Positions 8,844 to 15,385 of a stretch of DNA of 64,000 nt are shown here, one piece after another. Where the stretch lies: positions 3,048,155 through 3,112,154 of the forward strand of contig NZ_CP042288.1 of the NCBI RefSeq assembly GCF_022559625.1, given 5' to 3'. The stretch comes from Aquisalinus flavus (lineage in GTDB: Bacteria; Pseudomonadota; Alphaproteobacteria; Caulobacterales; Parvularculaceae). A program made the position numbers and the translations under genes. Within the stretch, counting starts at the first letter, position 1. The number at the start of each line of letters is the position of its first letter. Below the pieces are notes generated by a model, which searched no databases, was not told where the DNA came from, and worked only from the letters and a program-made list of their open reading frames with translations.

Positions 8844-9764
8844 CTACTGCTGCGACTGGCCAATCGCTACGGAAACTTCGAGCGATTCCTTCGTTTCCCC
8901 GAGGACATTGCCACGGATGGGCGCGGCGCCGACGGCATCAAGGCCGGAACACAGGCGCACATAGTTCTCCGTCGGGCAGACATTGTTCGACGGGTCGAAG
9001 CCGATCCAGCCGATCCCGTCGATCCACGCCTCGCCCCAGGCATGGGTTTCCAGCAGGGGGCCGCTTTCCTGGGACTGGCTCTGGCTCTGGCCGTCGCTCT
9101 TGTCGCTACCCTGACTCTGACTCTGACTTTGGCTTTGGCCCTGGGCTTGAAGTGCCGCTGCAGGCGCCTCGATATCGCTGTCCGCATCGGGCTTGAGATA
9201 GCCGGTGATGTAGCGGGCGGGGATGTCTGCTGCGCGGCAGGCGGCGATGAAGAGGTGGGCATGGTCCTGGCAGACGCCCTTGCCGCTCTTCAGCGCGTCG
9301 GCGGCACTGGTCGATGCGCTGGTCGAGCCGGTCAGATAGGTGACACGCTCATTAATCTGGCCCATCAAGCCGTGCAGCATGGCCAGTCTATCGTCCTGCC
9401 GGGCATCGGCGATCAGGGCACGGATTGCCTTGTCGGCTTCGGTCAGATCCGTGACGCGCCGAAAGATGCCGGGCGGCGCATTGCCGGGAAGCCCGCGCAC
9501 CACACCGGCGGTATCGCGGGTGACGATCTTGCCCTCGGCGACGATGTCGAGGCGGTCGATCGCCTCGTGGGAGCTCCATAACGCCTCGCGGTCGCCAAGA
9601 TCGGAGAAGACAAGCGGACTGACCTCCTCGTCATTGACGGTCACTTTCCAGCTTTCGACCTGCTGGCCCTCATGATCGACCGGGAAGAGCTTCAGGCGCA
9701 GCGCGATGCGCAGGGCGGCAGGGTCGTAGGAGTAGGTGGAAAGATGCCGGATGCGGTGTTCCAT
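8844..9764 (-). CDS. Transglutaminase-like cysteine peptidase of the Anbu cluster
   Basis: This 306-residue protein has an N-terminal beta domain (residues 1-110, the transglutaminase-associated bacterial N-domain) and a papain-like transglutaminase core. The catalytic triad is visible: Cys165 (GKGVCQDHAH), His241 (THAWGEAWI) and Asp257 (GFDPSNN). Residues about 207-233 are a low-complexity Gln-Ser repeat inserted between the Cys and the His, encoded by hexamer-like DNA repeats at 9069-9149. No signal peptide is evident, so a cytosolic role is likely. It begins 14 bases after the alpha-E gene and ends 91 bases before the protease start. The likely role is cleavage or transfer of amide-linked peptides made by the ATP-grasp partner; this is inferred from neighbourhood. 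Confidence 0.88.
   Translation of the reverse strand: MEHRIRHLSTYSYDPAALRIALRLKLFPVDHEGQQVESWKVTVNDEEVSPLVFSDLGDREALWSSHEAIDRLDIVAEGKIVTRDTAGVVRGLPGNAPPGIFRRVTDLTEADKAIRALIADARQDDRLAMLHGLMGQINERVTYLTGSTSASTSAADALKSGKGVCQDHAHLFIAACRAADIPARYITGYLKPDADSDIEAPAAALQAQGQSQSQSQSQGSDKSDGQSQSQSQESGPLLETHAWGEAWIDGIGWIGFDPSNNVCPTENYVRLCSGLDAVGAAPIRGNVLGETKESLEVSVAIGQSQQ
9069..9149. repeat. Short-period repeat encoding a Gln-Ser tract
   Basis: Tandem CTGGCT/CTGACT-like hexamers on the plus strand encode alternating Gln and Ser on the minus strand within the transglutaminase gene. Copies are imperfect (CTGGCT, CTCTGG, CTGACT, TTGGCT). All indels of six bases would keep frame, so the tract could vary in length between strains. 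Confidence 0.7.
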
Positions 9765-9778
9765 CGCTGTCTCCTGTC

Positions 9779-10711
9779 TCAGAAATGATAGGCGTCGGAA
9801 ATCTCGTCCGACAGCCGGTAGGTGGTGCCGATGGCGCCCATGATGAATTCGTGCAGGCCGGACTGGAAAATCTCGCCGAGGTCCTTGGTGTTGAGGCGTT
9901 CGAGCATCTCGTCGGCGGTCTTGCAGCACTCGTGGCGCTCGCCATAATGCTCCGCCAGCCGATCAAGATGCAGGCGTATGCCGCCATAGCAGAACTTCAG
10001 GGAGCGGGGGAAACGCGGCGACAGGACGAGGAAGTCGGTGATCTTCCACGGGCTGTAGTCGCCGGCATAATTGTGGTGATAGGCGCGGTGGCCGGACAGG
10101 GCGAGCAGGATCGAGCGCCACTGGTAATGGTCGCGCCCGCCGCCGACGACCTCGGTTTCCGGCAGCAGCACGTAGTATTTCACGTCGAGCAGCCGCAGGG
10201 TCATGTTGGCGCGCTCGATATAGCCGCCCAGATGCAGGAAGTCGTAGCGGTCATTGCGCAGCATGAAGCCTTCGGTCGCGCCGCGGAAGGTGGCGGTGCG
10301 GGTCTTGACCCAGTCGAGATGGTCGCCGAGATTCTTGCGCGCCTCGCTGGTCGTCATCTTTTCGAAGCGGCGCCAGCCATCATTGAGCGTTTCCCATTGC
10401 TGCTGGGTCAGGGAGGTGCGCACTGCGCGGGCATTGGCGCGGGCGCGCTCCATGCAGTAGCGCACGGAGGTCGGATTATCAGCAGACAGAAGAAGTGTCT
10501 TGACGACGCGCGCCTCGCTGACGGCCTTGTCGCCATCGACGGCATCGACAGCGCCGGCGGCCATCATGACCGAGCGCCATTCGTTGGATTCCTTCGGTCC
10601 CGGCAATAGCGCCATGCGCTGGCCCATCTCGATCAGGCGGGCAGTCGCTTCGGCCCGCTCCATATAGCGGGCAAGCCAGAAAAGGTTGTTTGCGGTACGG
10701 CTGAGCATCAT
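9779..10711 (-). CDS. Alpha-E family protein of the Anbu cluster
   Basis: A 310-residue, largely helical protein of the alpha-E family. The diagnostic N-terminus (MLSRTANNLFWLARYMERAE) is intact. Further family blocks are the RENARAVR-like segment (ARANARAVRTSL, near residue 90), the YIERA-type segment (LGGYIERANMTLRLLDVKYY) and a late RFPRSLKFC segment. Its biochemical role is not established; comparative genomics links it to circularly permuted ATP-grasp proteins in predicted peptide-modifying systems. Two adjacent ATGs (10711 and 10708) are both plausible. It starts one base after the ATP-grasp stop, so the two are translationally coupled. Confidence 0.9.
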   Translation of the reverse strand: MMLSRTANNLFWLARYMERAEATARLIEMGQRMALLPGPKESNEWRSVMMAAGAVDAVDGDKAVSEARVVKTLLLSADNPTSVRYCMERARANARAVRTSLTQQQWETLNDGWRRFEKMTTSEARKNLGDHLDWVKTRTATFRGATEGFMLRNDRYDFLHLGGYIERANMTLRLLDVKYYVLLPETEVVGGGRDHYQWRSILLALSGHRAYHHNYAGDYSPWKITDFLVLSPRFPRSLKFCYGGIRLHLDRLAEHYGERHECCKTADEMLERLNTKDLGEIFQSGLHEFIMGAIGTTYRLSDEISDAYHF

Positions 10712-10712
10712 T

Positions 10713-12104
10713 CTATTCCGACAGGACCCATGTATCTTTGACGCCGCCGCCCTGGGACGAGTTGACCACGAGCGATCCCTTGGTCAGGGCGACGCGGGTC
10801 AGGCCGCCGGGCACGAGGCGCGTATCGGCACCGACCAGGCAATAGGGACGGAAATCGACATGGCGACCGCTCAGTCCTTCCTCCCCCAGCGTGGGCGAGG
10901 TCGACAGGTTCAGCGTCGGCTGAGCGATGAAATTGTCCGGGTCCGCCTTGATGCGTTCGGCATAGACCCTGCGCTCCTCTTTCGTGGCCTTAGGGCCGAC
11001 CAGCATGCCATAGCCGCCCGAGCCGTGGACTTCCTTGACGACCAGGTCCTTGAGATTGTCGAGCACATAGGCGCGGTCATCGTCGAGGGCGCAGCGCCAG
11101 GTCTGGACGTTTTTCAGGATCGGCTCCTCGCCGAGATAGAAGCGCACCATGTCCGGTACGAAGATATAGATCGCCTTGTCATCGGCGATGCCGGCGCCGG
11201 GTGCGGAACACAGCGTCACATTGCCCGCACGATAGGCGTTGAACAGGCCCTGCACACCGAGCATGGAATCCGAGCGGAAGGCGAGCGGGTCGATATAGTC
11301 GTCGTCAATGCGGCGATAGATGACATCGAGCCGCTGCGGGCCGCGGGTCGTCCGCATCCAGACTTTCCCCTCGTCGACGAAGAGATCGCCCGGCTCGACC
11401 AGCTCAATCCCCATCAGGTCGGCGAGATAGGAATGTTCGTAATAGGCACTGTTGAACGGCCCGGGGGTCAGCAGGGCAATGCACGGATCACCCTTGCAGG
11501 CCGGCGGGGCGACTTCGGCGAGGCTCTTTTTCAGCTCGTCGGGATAGGTGTCGACCGGGGCGACATTGGACCGGGCGAACAGCTCCGGGAACATGCGCAT
11601 CATGATCTCCCGGTTCTCGAGCATGTAGGAAACGCCGGACGGGGTGCGGCAATTGTCTTCGAGGACGAGGAAATCCTCCGCATCGGTGCGCACGATATCG
11701 ACGCCGACGATATGGCTATAGACGCGGCCGGGCGGCTCGACGCCGACCATCTCCGGCAGGAAGGCTTCGTTCTGGTAGATCAGGTGCTCGGGGATGATCC
11801 CGGCACGGATGATCTCGCCGCGATGATAGATGTCGTAGAGGAACGCATTGAGAGCACGGGCGCGCTGCTTGACCCCGGCGGAGACGCGGCGCCATTCGGC
11901 GGCGGAAAAGATGCGCGGGATCATGTCGAACGGGATCAGCCGTTCCGGGTCGCCGCCCTCGCCATAGACGGCGAAGGTGATGCCGATACGCCGGAAGATC
12001 GCTTCCGCCTCTTCGCGGCGCATGTTGAGAAGGTCGATGCCGGTTTTCTCGATCCAGCGCGCGACATTTCGATAGGGCCGTCTTGGCCCCGCCGGATCAC
12101 CCAT
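10713..12104 (-). CDS. Circularly permuted ATP-grasp protein of the Anbu cluster
   Basis: A 463-residue member of the circularly permuted ATP-grasp family, predicted to form peptide or amide bonds at the expense of ATP. Visible blocks are ITFAVYGEGG...RLIPFDMIPR near residues 42-64, LEDNCRTPSGVSYMLENR at 148-165, the PGPFNSAYYEHSYLAD segment near 214-229, and KEVHGSGGYGMLVGP at 357-371. The first ATG is at 12104. However, family-like sequence continues upstream (FFDEM before the Met), and a good AAGGGG ribosome site lies 29 bases before this ATG but only 8 bases before an ATA codon at 12125. The true N-terminus may therefore be seven residues longer with a non-standard start. Confidence 0.88.
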   Translation of the reverse strand: MGDPAGPRRPYRNVARWIEKTGIDLLNMRREEAEAIFRRIGITFAVYGEGGDPERLIPFDMIPRIFSAAEWRRVSAGVKQRARALNAFLYDIYHRGEIIRAGIIPEHLIYQNEAFLPEMVGVEPPGRVYSHIVGVDIVRTDAEDFLVLEDNCRTPSGVSYMLENREIMMRMFPELFARSNVAPVDTYPDELKKSLAEVAPPACKGDPCIALLTPGPFNSAYYEHSYLADLMGIELVEPGDLFVDEGKVWMRTTRGPQRLDVIYRRIDDDYIDPLAFRSDSMLGVQGLFNAYRAGNVTLCSAPGAGIADDKAIYIFVPDMVRFYLGEEPILKNVQTWRCALDDDRAYVLDNLKDLVVKEVHGSGGYGMLVGPKATKEERRVYAERIKADPDNFIAQPTLNLSTSPTLGEEGLSGRHVDFRPYCLVGADTRLVPGGLTRVALTKGSLVVNSSQGGGVKDTWVLSE

Positions 12105-12133
12105 TTCATCAAAAAATGCCGTTATGGCTTAAT

Positions 12134-12139
12134 CCCCTT
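12134..12139 (-). promoter_or_regulatory. Shine-Dalgarno site suggesting a non-ATG start for the ATP-grasp gene
   Basis: AAGGGG on the minus strand is the only strong ribosome site upstream of the ATP-grasp gene. It is 8 bases from ATA (12125-12123) and 11 from ACG (12122-12120), but 29 from the first ATG. An in-frame stop (12131-12129) directly precedes the ATA codon and limits the choice. Confidence 0.45.
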
Positions 12140-12170
12140 GTTTACGGTCTCGTCGCTGTCCTGACGAGGG

Positions 12171-12223
12171 TGGCAGAATCTGCCAAATCTTGTTGCAGTA
12201 CAGCATCAAATTATTGCCAAATC
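12171..12223. promoter_or_regulatory. Operator-like palindrome and direct repeats upstream of the Anbu cluster
   Basis: TGGCAGA-A-TCTGCCA at 12171-12185 is a perfect 7-bp-arm palindrome. TGCCAAATC occurs at 12181-12189 and again at 12215-12223, a 34-base spacing (about three helical turns), in the AT-rich leader of the ATP-grasp gene. The arrangement resembles binding sites for a transcription factor. No factor can be named. Confidence 0.35.
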
Positions 12224-12248
12224 AATGACTTCCAGTTTTTCCGGCTGT

Positions 12249-12722
12249 TTATCCCGAGATGTTTGCAAGCACGGCGTCGGCCTCATAAGTGTTCGGACGG
12301 TCGGGCCGCGGGCCGGCGCCCATCACCACTTCCAGCCGGACCAGCGTGTTACCGCTGGAGGCCGTGCCGAGGCCCAGGCCGATGCCGCCGCCGAGCGAGA
12401 CGCCGCTGCCATAGGACCCGGTGCCGCCGCCAATGCTGACGCGGGAACCGGAACTGGCATTGGTGTTCATCTCCGCGCTGCGGTTGACGATTTCGAACCA
12501 GTCATAGCCATTGTTCGCCGTCAGCTGCGCGGCGCGGCGCAAGGCAAAACGGTCTGCCGCTTCTTCCGACGAGGAGCGATAGCTGATGCGGTAGCGGTTC
12601 GACTCGATCGGGTAGTCGCGATAGCCGAGCGCATTTTCTGTCTGTGCCGGCTGATATATCGGCACCGGTGTTGCGCAGGCGGCGAGGGCAGCCATTGCAG
12701 TAAAAAGGAACAGATATTTCAT
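12249..12722 (-). CDS. CC0125/CC1285-family-like lipoprotein
   Basis: A 157-residue predicted lipoprotein. The N-terminus MKYLFLFTAMAALAAC carries a lipobox (LAAC), giving a lipidated Cys at residue 15. The mature part has the block YRISYRSSSEEAADRFALRRAA followed by ANNGYDWFEIVNRS, resembling a lipoprotein family typified in Caulobacter. A Gly/Ser-rich stretch (SIGGGTGSYGSGVSLGGGIGLGLG) follows. The start is supported by GGAGGAAGG 5 bases upstream. It lies 124 bases upstream of the ATP-grasp start on the same strand, but the operator-like sequence between them argues for separate transcription. Function unknown. Confidence 0.75.
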   Translation of the reverse strand: MKYLFLFTAMAALAACATPVPIYQPAQTENALGYRDYPIESNRYRISYRSSSEEAADRFALRRAAQLTANNGYDWFEIVNRSAEMNTNASSGSRVSIGGGTGSYGSGVSLGGGIGLGLGTASSGNTLVRLEVVMGAGPRPDRPNTYEADAVLANISG

Positions 12723-12794
12723 AAAACCCTTCCTCCCATGGTCTCTATCTAACATATTGGGCGCCAAAGGGTTCGGACCACAAGCTGAGGATGC

Positions 12795-13286
12795 ATGAAG
12801 AAGCTGTACACGGTGATGGGCGTTTCAGGCAGCGGCAAGAGCACGACCGGCAGGGCGCTGGCCGACCGGCTGGGCTGGCCGTTCCACGAGGGCGATGACT
12901 ATCACCCGAAAGCCAATATCGAGAAGATGAGTGCCGGCACGCCGCTGACCAATGATGACCGCAAGCCCTGGATCGCGATCATGACCGAGGCGTTGAACGC
13001 GGCGCCAGAACCCTGTCACATCCTCGCCTGCTCGGCTCTGTCCGGGGCGGTGCGGGGCTGGCTGGAAGACGGTTTCGACGGGGACGTGACCTTCGTCTAT
13101 CTGAAAACCGACGAGCAAGCGCTGCGTCACCGGCTGGAGACCCGGCCCGGCCATTTCTTCAAGGGCTCGATGCTGGACAGCCAGCTGGCGGCGCTGGAAG
13201 AGCCGGAGGATGGGGGTAACGTGGTTGTCGTCGACGCGGGCAAAACGGTCGATGATCTCGTGGGCGAGATCGCCGGGCGGATCTAG
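12795..13286 (+). CDS. gntK: Gluconokinase
   Basis: A cytosolic kinase of 163 residues converting gluconate to 6-phosphogluconate. The P-loop GVSGSGKST is at residues 9-17, followed by the substrate block FHEGDDYHPKANIEKMSAGTPL characteristic of the GntK/IdnK family. Later blocks are ACSAL and the RPGHFF segment. It is divergent from the lipoprotein gene and overlaps the end of the convergent motE-like gene by four bases. It is 15 kb from the gntP-type permease at 28080, which could supply its substrate. Confidence 0.93.
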   Translation: MKKLYTVMGVSGSGKSTTGRALADRLGWPFHEGDDYHPKANIEKMSAGTPLTNDDRKPWIAIMTEALNAAPEPCHILACSALSGAVRGWLEDGFDGDVTFVYLKTDEQALRHRLETRPGHFFKGSMLDSQLAALEEPEDGGNVVVVDAGKTVDDLVGEIAGRI

Positions 13287-13912
13287 TTGCTCAGCGCGTC
13301 GCGGTAGCCGGCATTGCGATTGGCGAGAACGACCGAGATCGAATAGGCCTTTTCCGGCTCCATCCCCGCCATGATCATGCCGGCATTGGTCGAGTTCATG
13401 ATGCGCAGGAAGCCGGCGGCGAAGGACGGGTCCATCTGGTTGAAGATCTTGCTCGCCTCGGCCGGTTTCATGTTCTCATACATGGCGGCGAGATGGGTGA
13501 TGTCCTGGTCGGACTCTGCCTCGATCGCGGCCATGGCGGTGGAGAGCTTGTCGTTCATCTGGTCGAGCATCGCCATGCGCTCCTCGACGCGGGTCTCGAC
13601 CGCCTCGAGGCTCTTCATACGCTCGGCATGGGCGTCTTCGCGTTCCAGCAGATCGGCCTCGCGCTCCTTGATCGCGGCGAGCATGTCGCCGGTCGCGCAG
13701 ACATCTTCGTTGAAAAATTCGGTAGGCGTCTGGATGTCCTCCAGCAGCGACCTGTCCTCCTCCTCACCGTCTGTTTGCGGTCTCGCGACGAGATCCTGGG
13801 CGAGGGTCATGACCGCGGTGCCGGTGGTCGACATGCTCATGGCAAAAGACCGCCCGATCATGGACAGGGCGAACAGGCTGGCGAGGACGAGCAGGACATT
13901 GTTCCGCATCAA
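13283..13912 (-). CDS. motE: MotE-like flagellar chaperone protein (MgtE-N-like domain)
   Basis: A 209-residue protein with an N-terminal membrane segment (residues 5-25), a coiled-coil (about 75-135, many Glu/Ala/Arg heptads), and a C-terminal helical block MKPAEASKIFNQMDP...AGFLRIMNSTNAGMIMAGMEPEKA resembling the MgtE intracellular N-domain. This is the layout of MotE-type proteins, which stabilise periplasmic motor components in alphaproteobacteria. It is the last gene of the fliL operon and overlaps the previous gene by four bases (ATGA). The exact orthology is inferred from domain layout and neighbours. Confidence 0.75.
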   Translation of the reverse strand: MMRNNVLLVLASLFALSMIGRSFAMSMSTTGTAVMTLAQDLVARPQTDGEEEDRSLLEDIQTPTEFFNEDVCATGDMLAAIKEREADLLEREDAHAERMKSLEAVETRVEERMAMLDQMNDKLSTAMAAIEAESDQDITHLAAMYENMKPAEASKIFNQMDPSFAAGFLRIMNSTNAGMIMAGMEPEKAYSISVVLANRNAGYRDALSN

Positions 13913-14691
13913 GCGCTCCTCTCGATCGGGTCTTCATCGTCGTCGCGGTCTTTCATGCCGGTTGTTGCGCGGGTCGATTTCGCTTCGGCCTCGTGCTCGC
14001 GCCGTGCGGCGGCAAGGGCCTGAAGCCGGCTGATATGGGCGGTGAACGGATTGGTCTGCTCGGCCGGCGCGTCACTGCCGGGATCGATCTCGGCGATGGT
14101 CTCGCCTTTCGCCGCCGGGGTCTGTGCCATCGCGTCATCGGCCATCGCCTCATCGTCCATGCGATAGCGCATTTTCAGCGAGGCGATTTCAGACACGAGC
14201 GCCTGGCGCTCGCGCGTGTCGCGGGCGATCGTCTCTGCCTTCTCGTCCAGCGCCAGCGTCTCGGCGTGCAGGCGGGTGGTGCGCTGGTTGATCAGTTCGA
14301 TGACGCTGGCCAGATCGGCGGCGGTTTTCTTCGCCTCGTCCAGCAGCGGCTTGATCGCGGCGACGGCGTCATCCTGCATGCGCGTCGTCTCGTTGGCGGC
14401 GCGGCGGGTCGAGCGGTGGACGGATTCGATCAGGTCATCGACCAGCGGCACCGACTTGTCGATATCGCTGAGCAGGCGGGACAGCTTGTCTGCGGAGTGG
14501 GAGGCGGAGAGCTTTGCCTCCTGCGCGGCGATCGACGTCTTCGAGATCGCTTCCGACAGGGATACGATCGATGCGCCAAGGCCTTTCTTCAGGTCCTGCA
14601 GGGCCTTCAGCCGTTTCGACAACAGCCAGCAATAAAGGCAGGCCGAGCCGGAGACGAGCAGCAGCACGATGTCGACTATTGTATCAAGCAT
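13909..14691 (-). CDS. Flagellar-operon membrane protein with DUF6468-like domain
   Basis: A 260-residue protein. One N-terminal transmembrane helix (residues 4-25) is followed by a long helical region with coiled-coil character (30-190) containing a DUF6468-like part, then an acidic, poorly ordered tail. The family is found in alphaproteobacterial flagellar clusters and its job is not established. It lies between fliL (11 bases upstream) and the motE-like gene (4-base overlap), so co-expression is likely. A structural or motor-assembly role is inferred only from position. Confidence 0.68.
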   Translation of the reverse strand: MLDTIVDIVLLLVSGSACLYCWLLSKRLKALQDLKKGLGASIVSLSEAISKTSIAAQEAKLSASHSADKLSRLLSDIDKSVPLVDDLIESVHRSTRRAANETTRMQDDAVAAIKPLLDEAKKTAADLASVIELINQRTTRLHAETLALDEKAETIARDTRERQALVSEIASLKMRYRMDDEAMADDAMAQTPAAKGETIAEIDPGSDAPAEQTNPFTAHISRLQALAAARREHEAEAKSTRATTGMKDRDDDEDPIERSA

Positions 14692-14702
14692 GCAACGCCT
14701 CC

Positions 14703-15221
14703 CTATCTGATGACGAAGTCCGTGATGAGCACACCACGGACACTCTGGTTACCGAGGATCACTTCCGCCCGGCGCTGTAACTGGGCCCGCAGGCGGATGA
14801 TCGAGTTCGGATCCTCGATGTCCGACACTTCCAGTGCGCGCAGATAGCCGGTGAAGGCGTCGCGCAGCTTGGGCTGGGCGAACAGGATACTCTCCTGATC
14901 GGCCTTCGCCGTTTCCAGCGTAATGCCGATTCGCAGGTTTCTGGCCGATGCGTCCTCACCGAGGGTGACAATCATCGGCTCCATTTCGATGAAGGTAATC
15001 TCCGACAGCGCCAGTTCAGGCAGCAGGGTCGCGGTGGATTTCACGTCGCCCACGGGGGCGCATTCCGCCGTGCCGCCGGAGCGCGCCGGCATGAACCAGA
15101 CCGTGCCGAACGCCGTGCAGCCAAGAACGACGGCCAGCACGAGCTGTGTCATCAGCCCGCCGCCCTTCTTTCCGGCCGGTTCTGCCGGCTTGTTTTTGTC
15201 TTCGGTTTCCGTGTCAGCCAT
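14703..15221 (-). CDS. fliL: Flagellar basal-body protein FliL
   Basis: A 172-residue single-pass inner-membrane protein that associates with stators and the MS ring and affects motor torque. The cytoplasmic N-terminus is charged (TETEDKNKPAEPAGKK), a transmembrane helix spans about residues 24-43, and a periplasmic domain contains MEPMIVTLGE and a C-terminal RGVLITDFVI segment, the usual FliL end. It is the first gene of a minus-strand operon with a DUF6468-like and a motE-like gene, divergent from fliF across about 165 bases. Confidence 0.88.
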   Translation of the reverse strand: MADTETEDKNKPAEPAGKKGGGLMTQLVLAVVLGCTAFGTVWFMPARSGGTAECAPVGDVKSTATLLPELALSEITFIEMEPMIVTLGEDASARNLRIGITLETAKADQESILFAQPKLRDAFTGYLRALEVSDIEDPNSIIRLRAQLQRRAEVILGNQSVRGVLITDFVIR

Positions 15222-15295
15222 ACATCACGAAGCAGGCAACGCTCCGCCCCAAGCGTAATACTTTGTTAATCTATGGGCTGTGTCGCACTGATTGG

Positions 15296-15310
15296 TAAAC
15301 CATCTGTTAA
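15296..15310. promoter_or_regulatory. CtrA-like binding site between fliL and fliF
   Basis: TAAA-N7-TTAA differs by one base from the CtrA consensus TTAA-N7-TTAA. It sits in the AT-rich 165-bp divergent region between two flagellar operons, where CtrA control would be expected in this lineage. Further TTAA words occur at 15265 and 15328 without the matching partner. Confidence 0.45.
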
Positions 15311-15354
15311 CGCTTTCTTCGTAAATCTTAACAAAGTGCAAATTTCGTTGGGAG

Positions 15355-15375
15355 CTTTCACGCAAATCGTGAAAG
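15355..15375 (+). promoter_or_regulatory. Hairpin just upstream of fliF
   Basis: CTTTCACG (15355-15362) and CGTGAAAG (15368-15375) form a perfect 8-bp inverted repeat with a 5-base loop, ending 10 bases before the fliF ATG. It covers the region where the ribosome would bind; no strong Shine-Dalgarno sequence is visible, so it may affect translation or be an operator. Confidence 0.45.
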
Positions 15376-15385
15376 TGGTTAGGGC

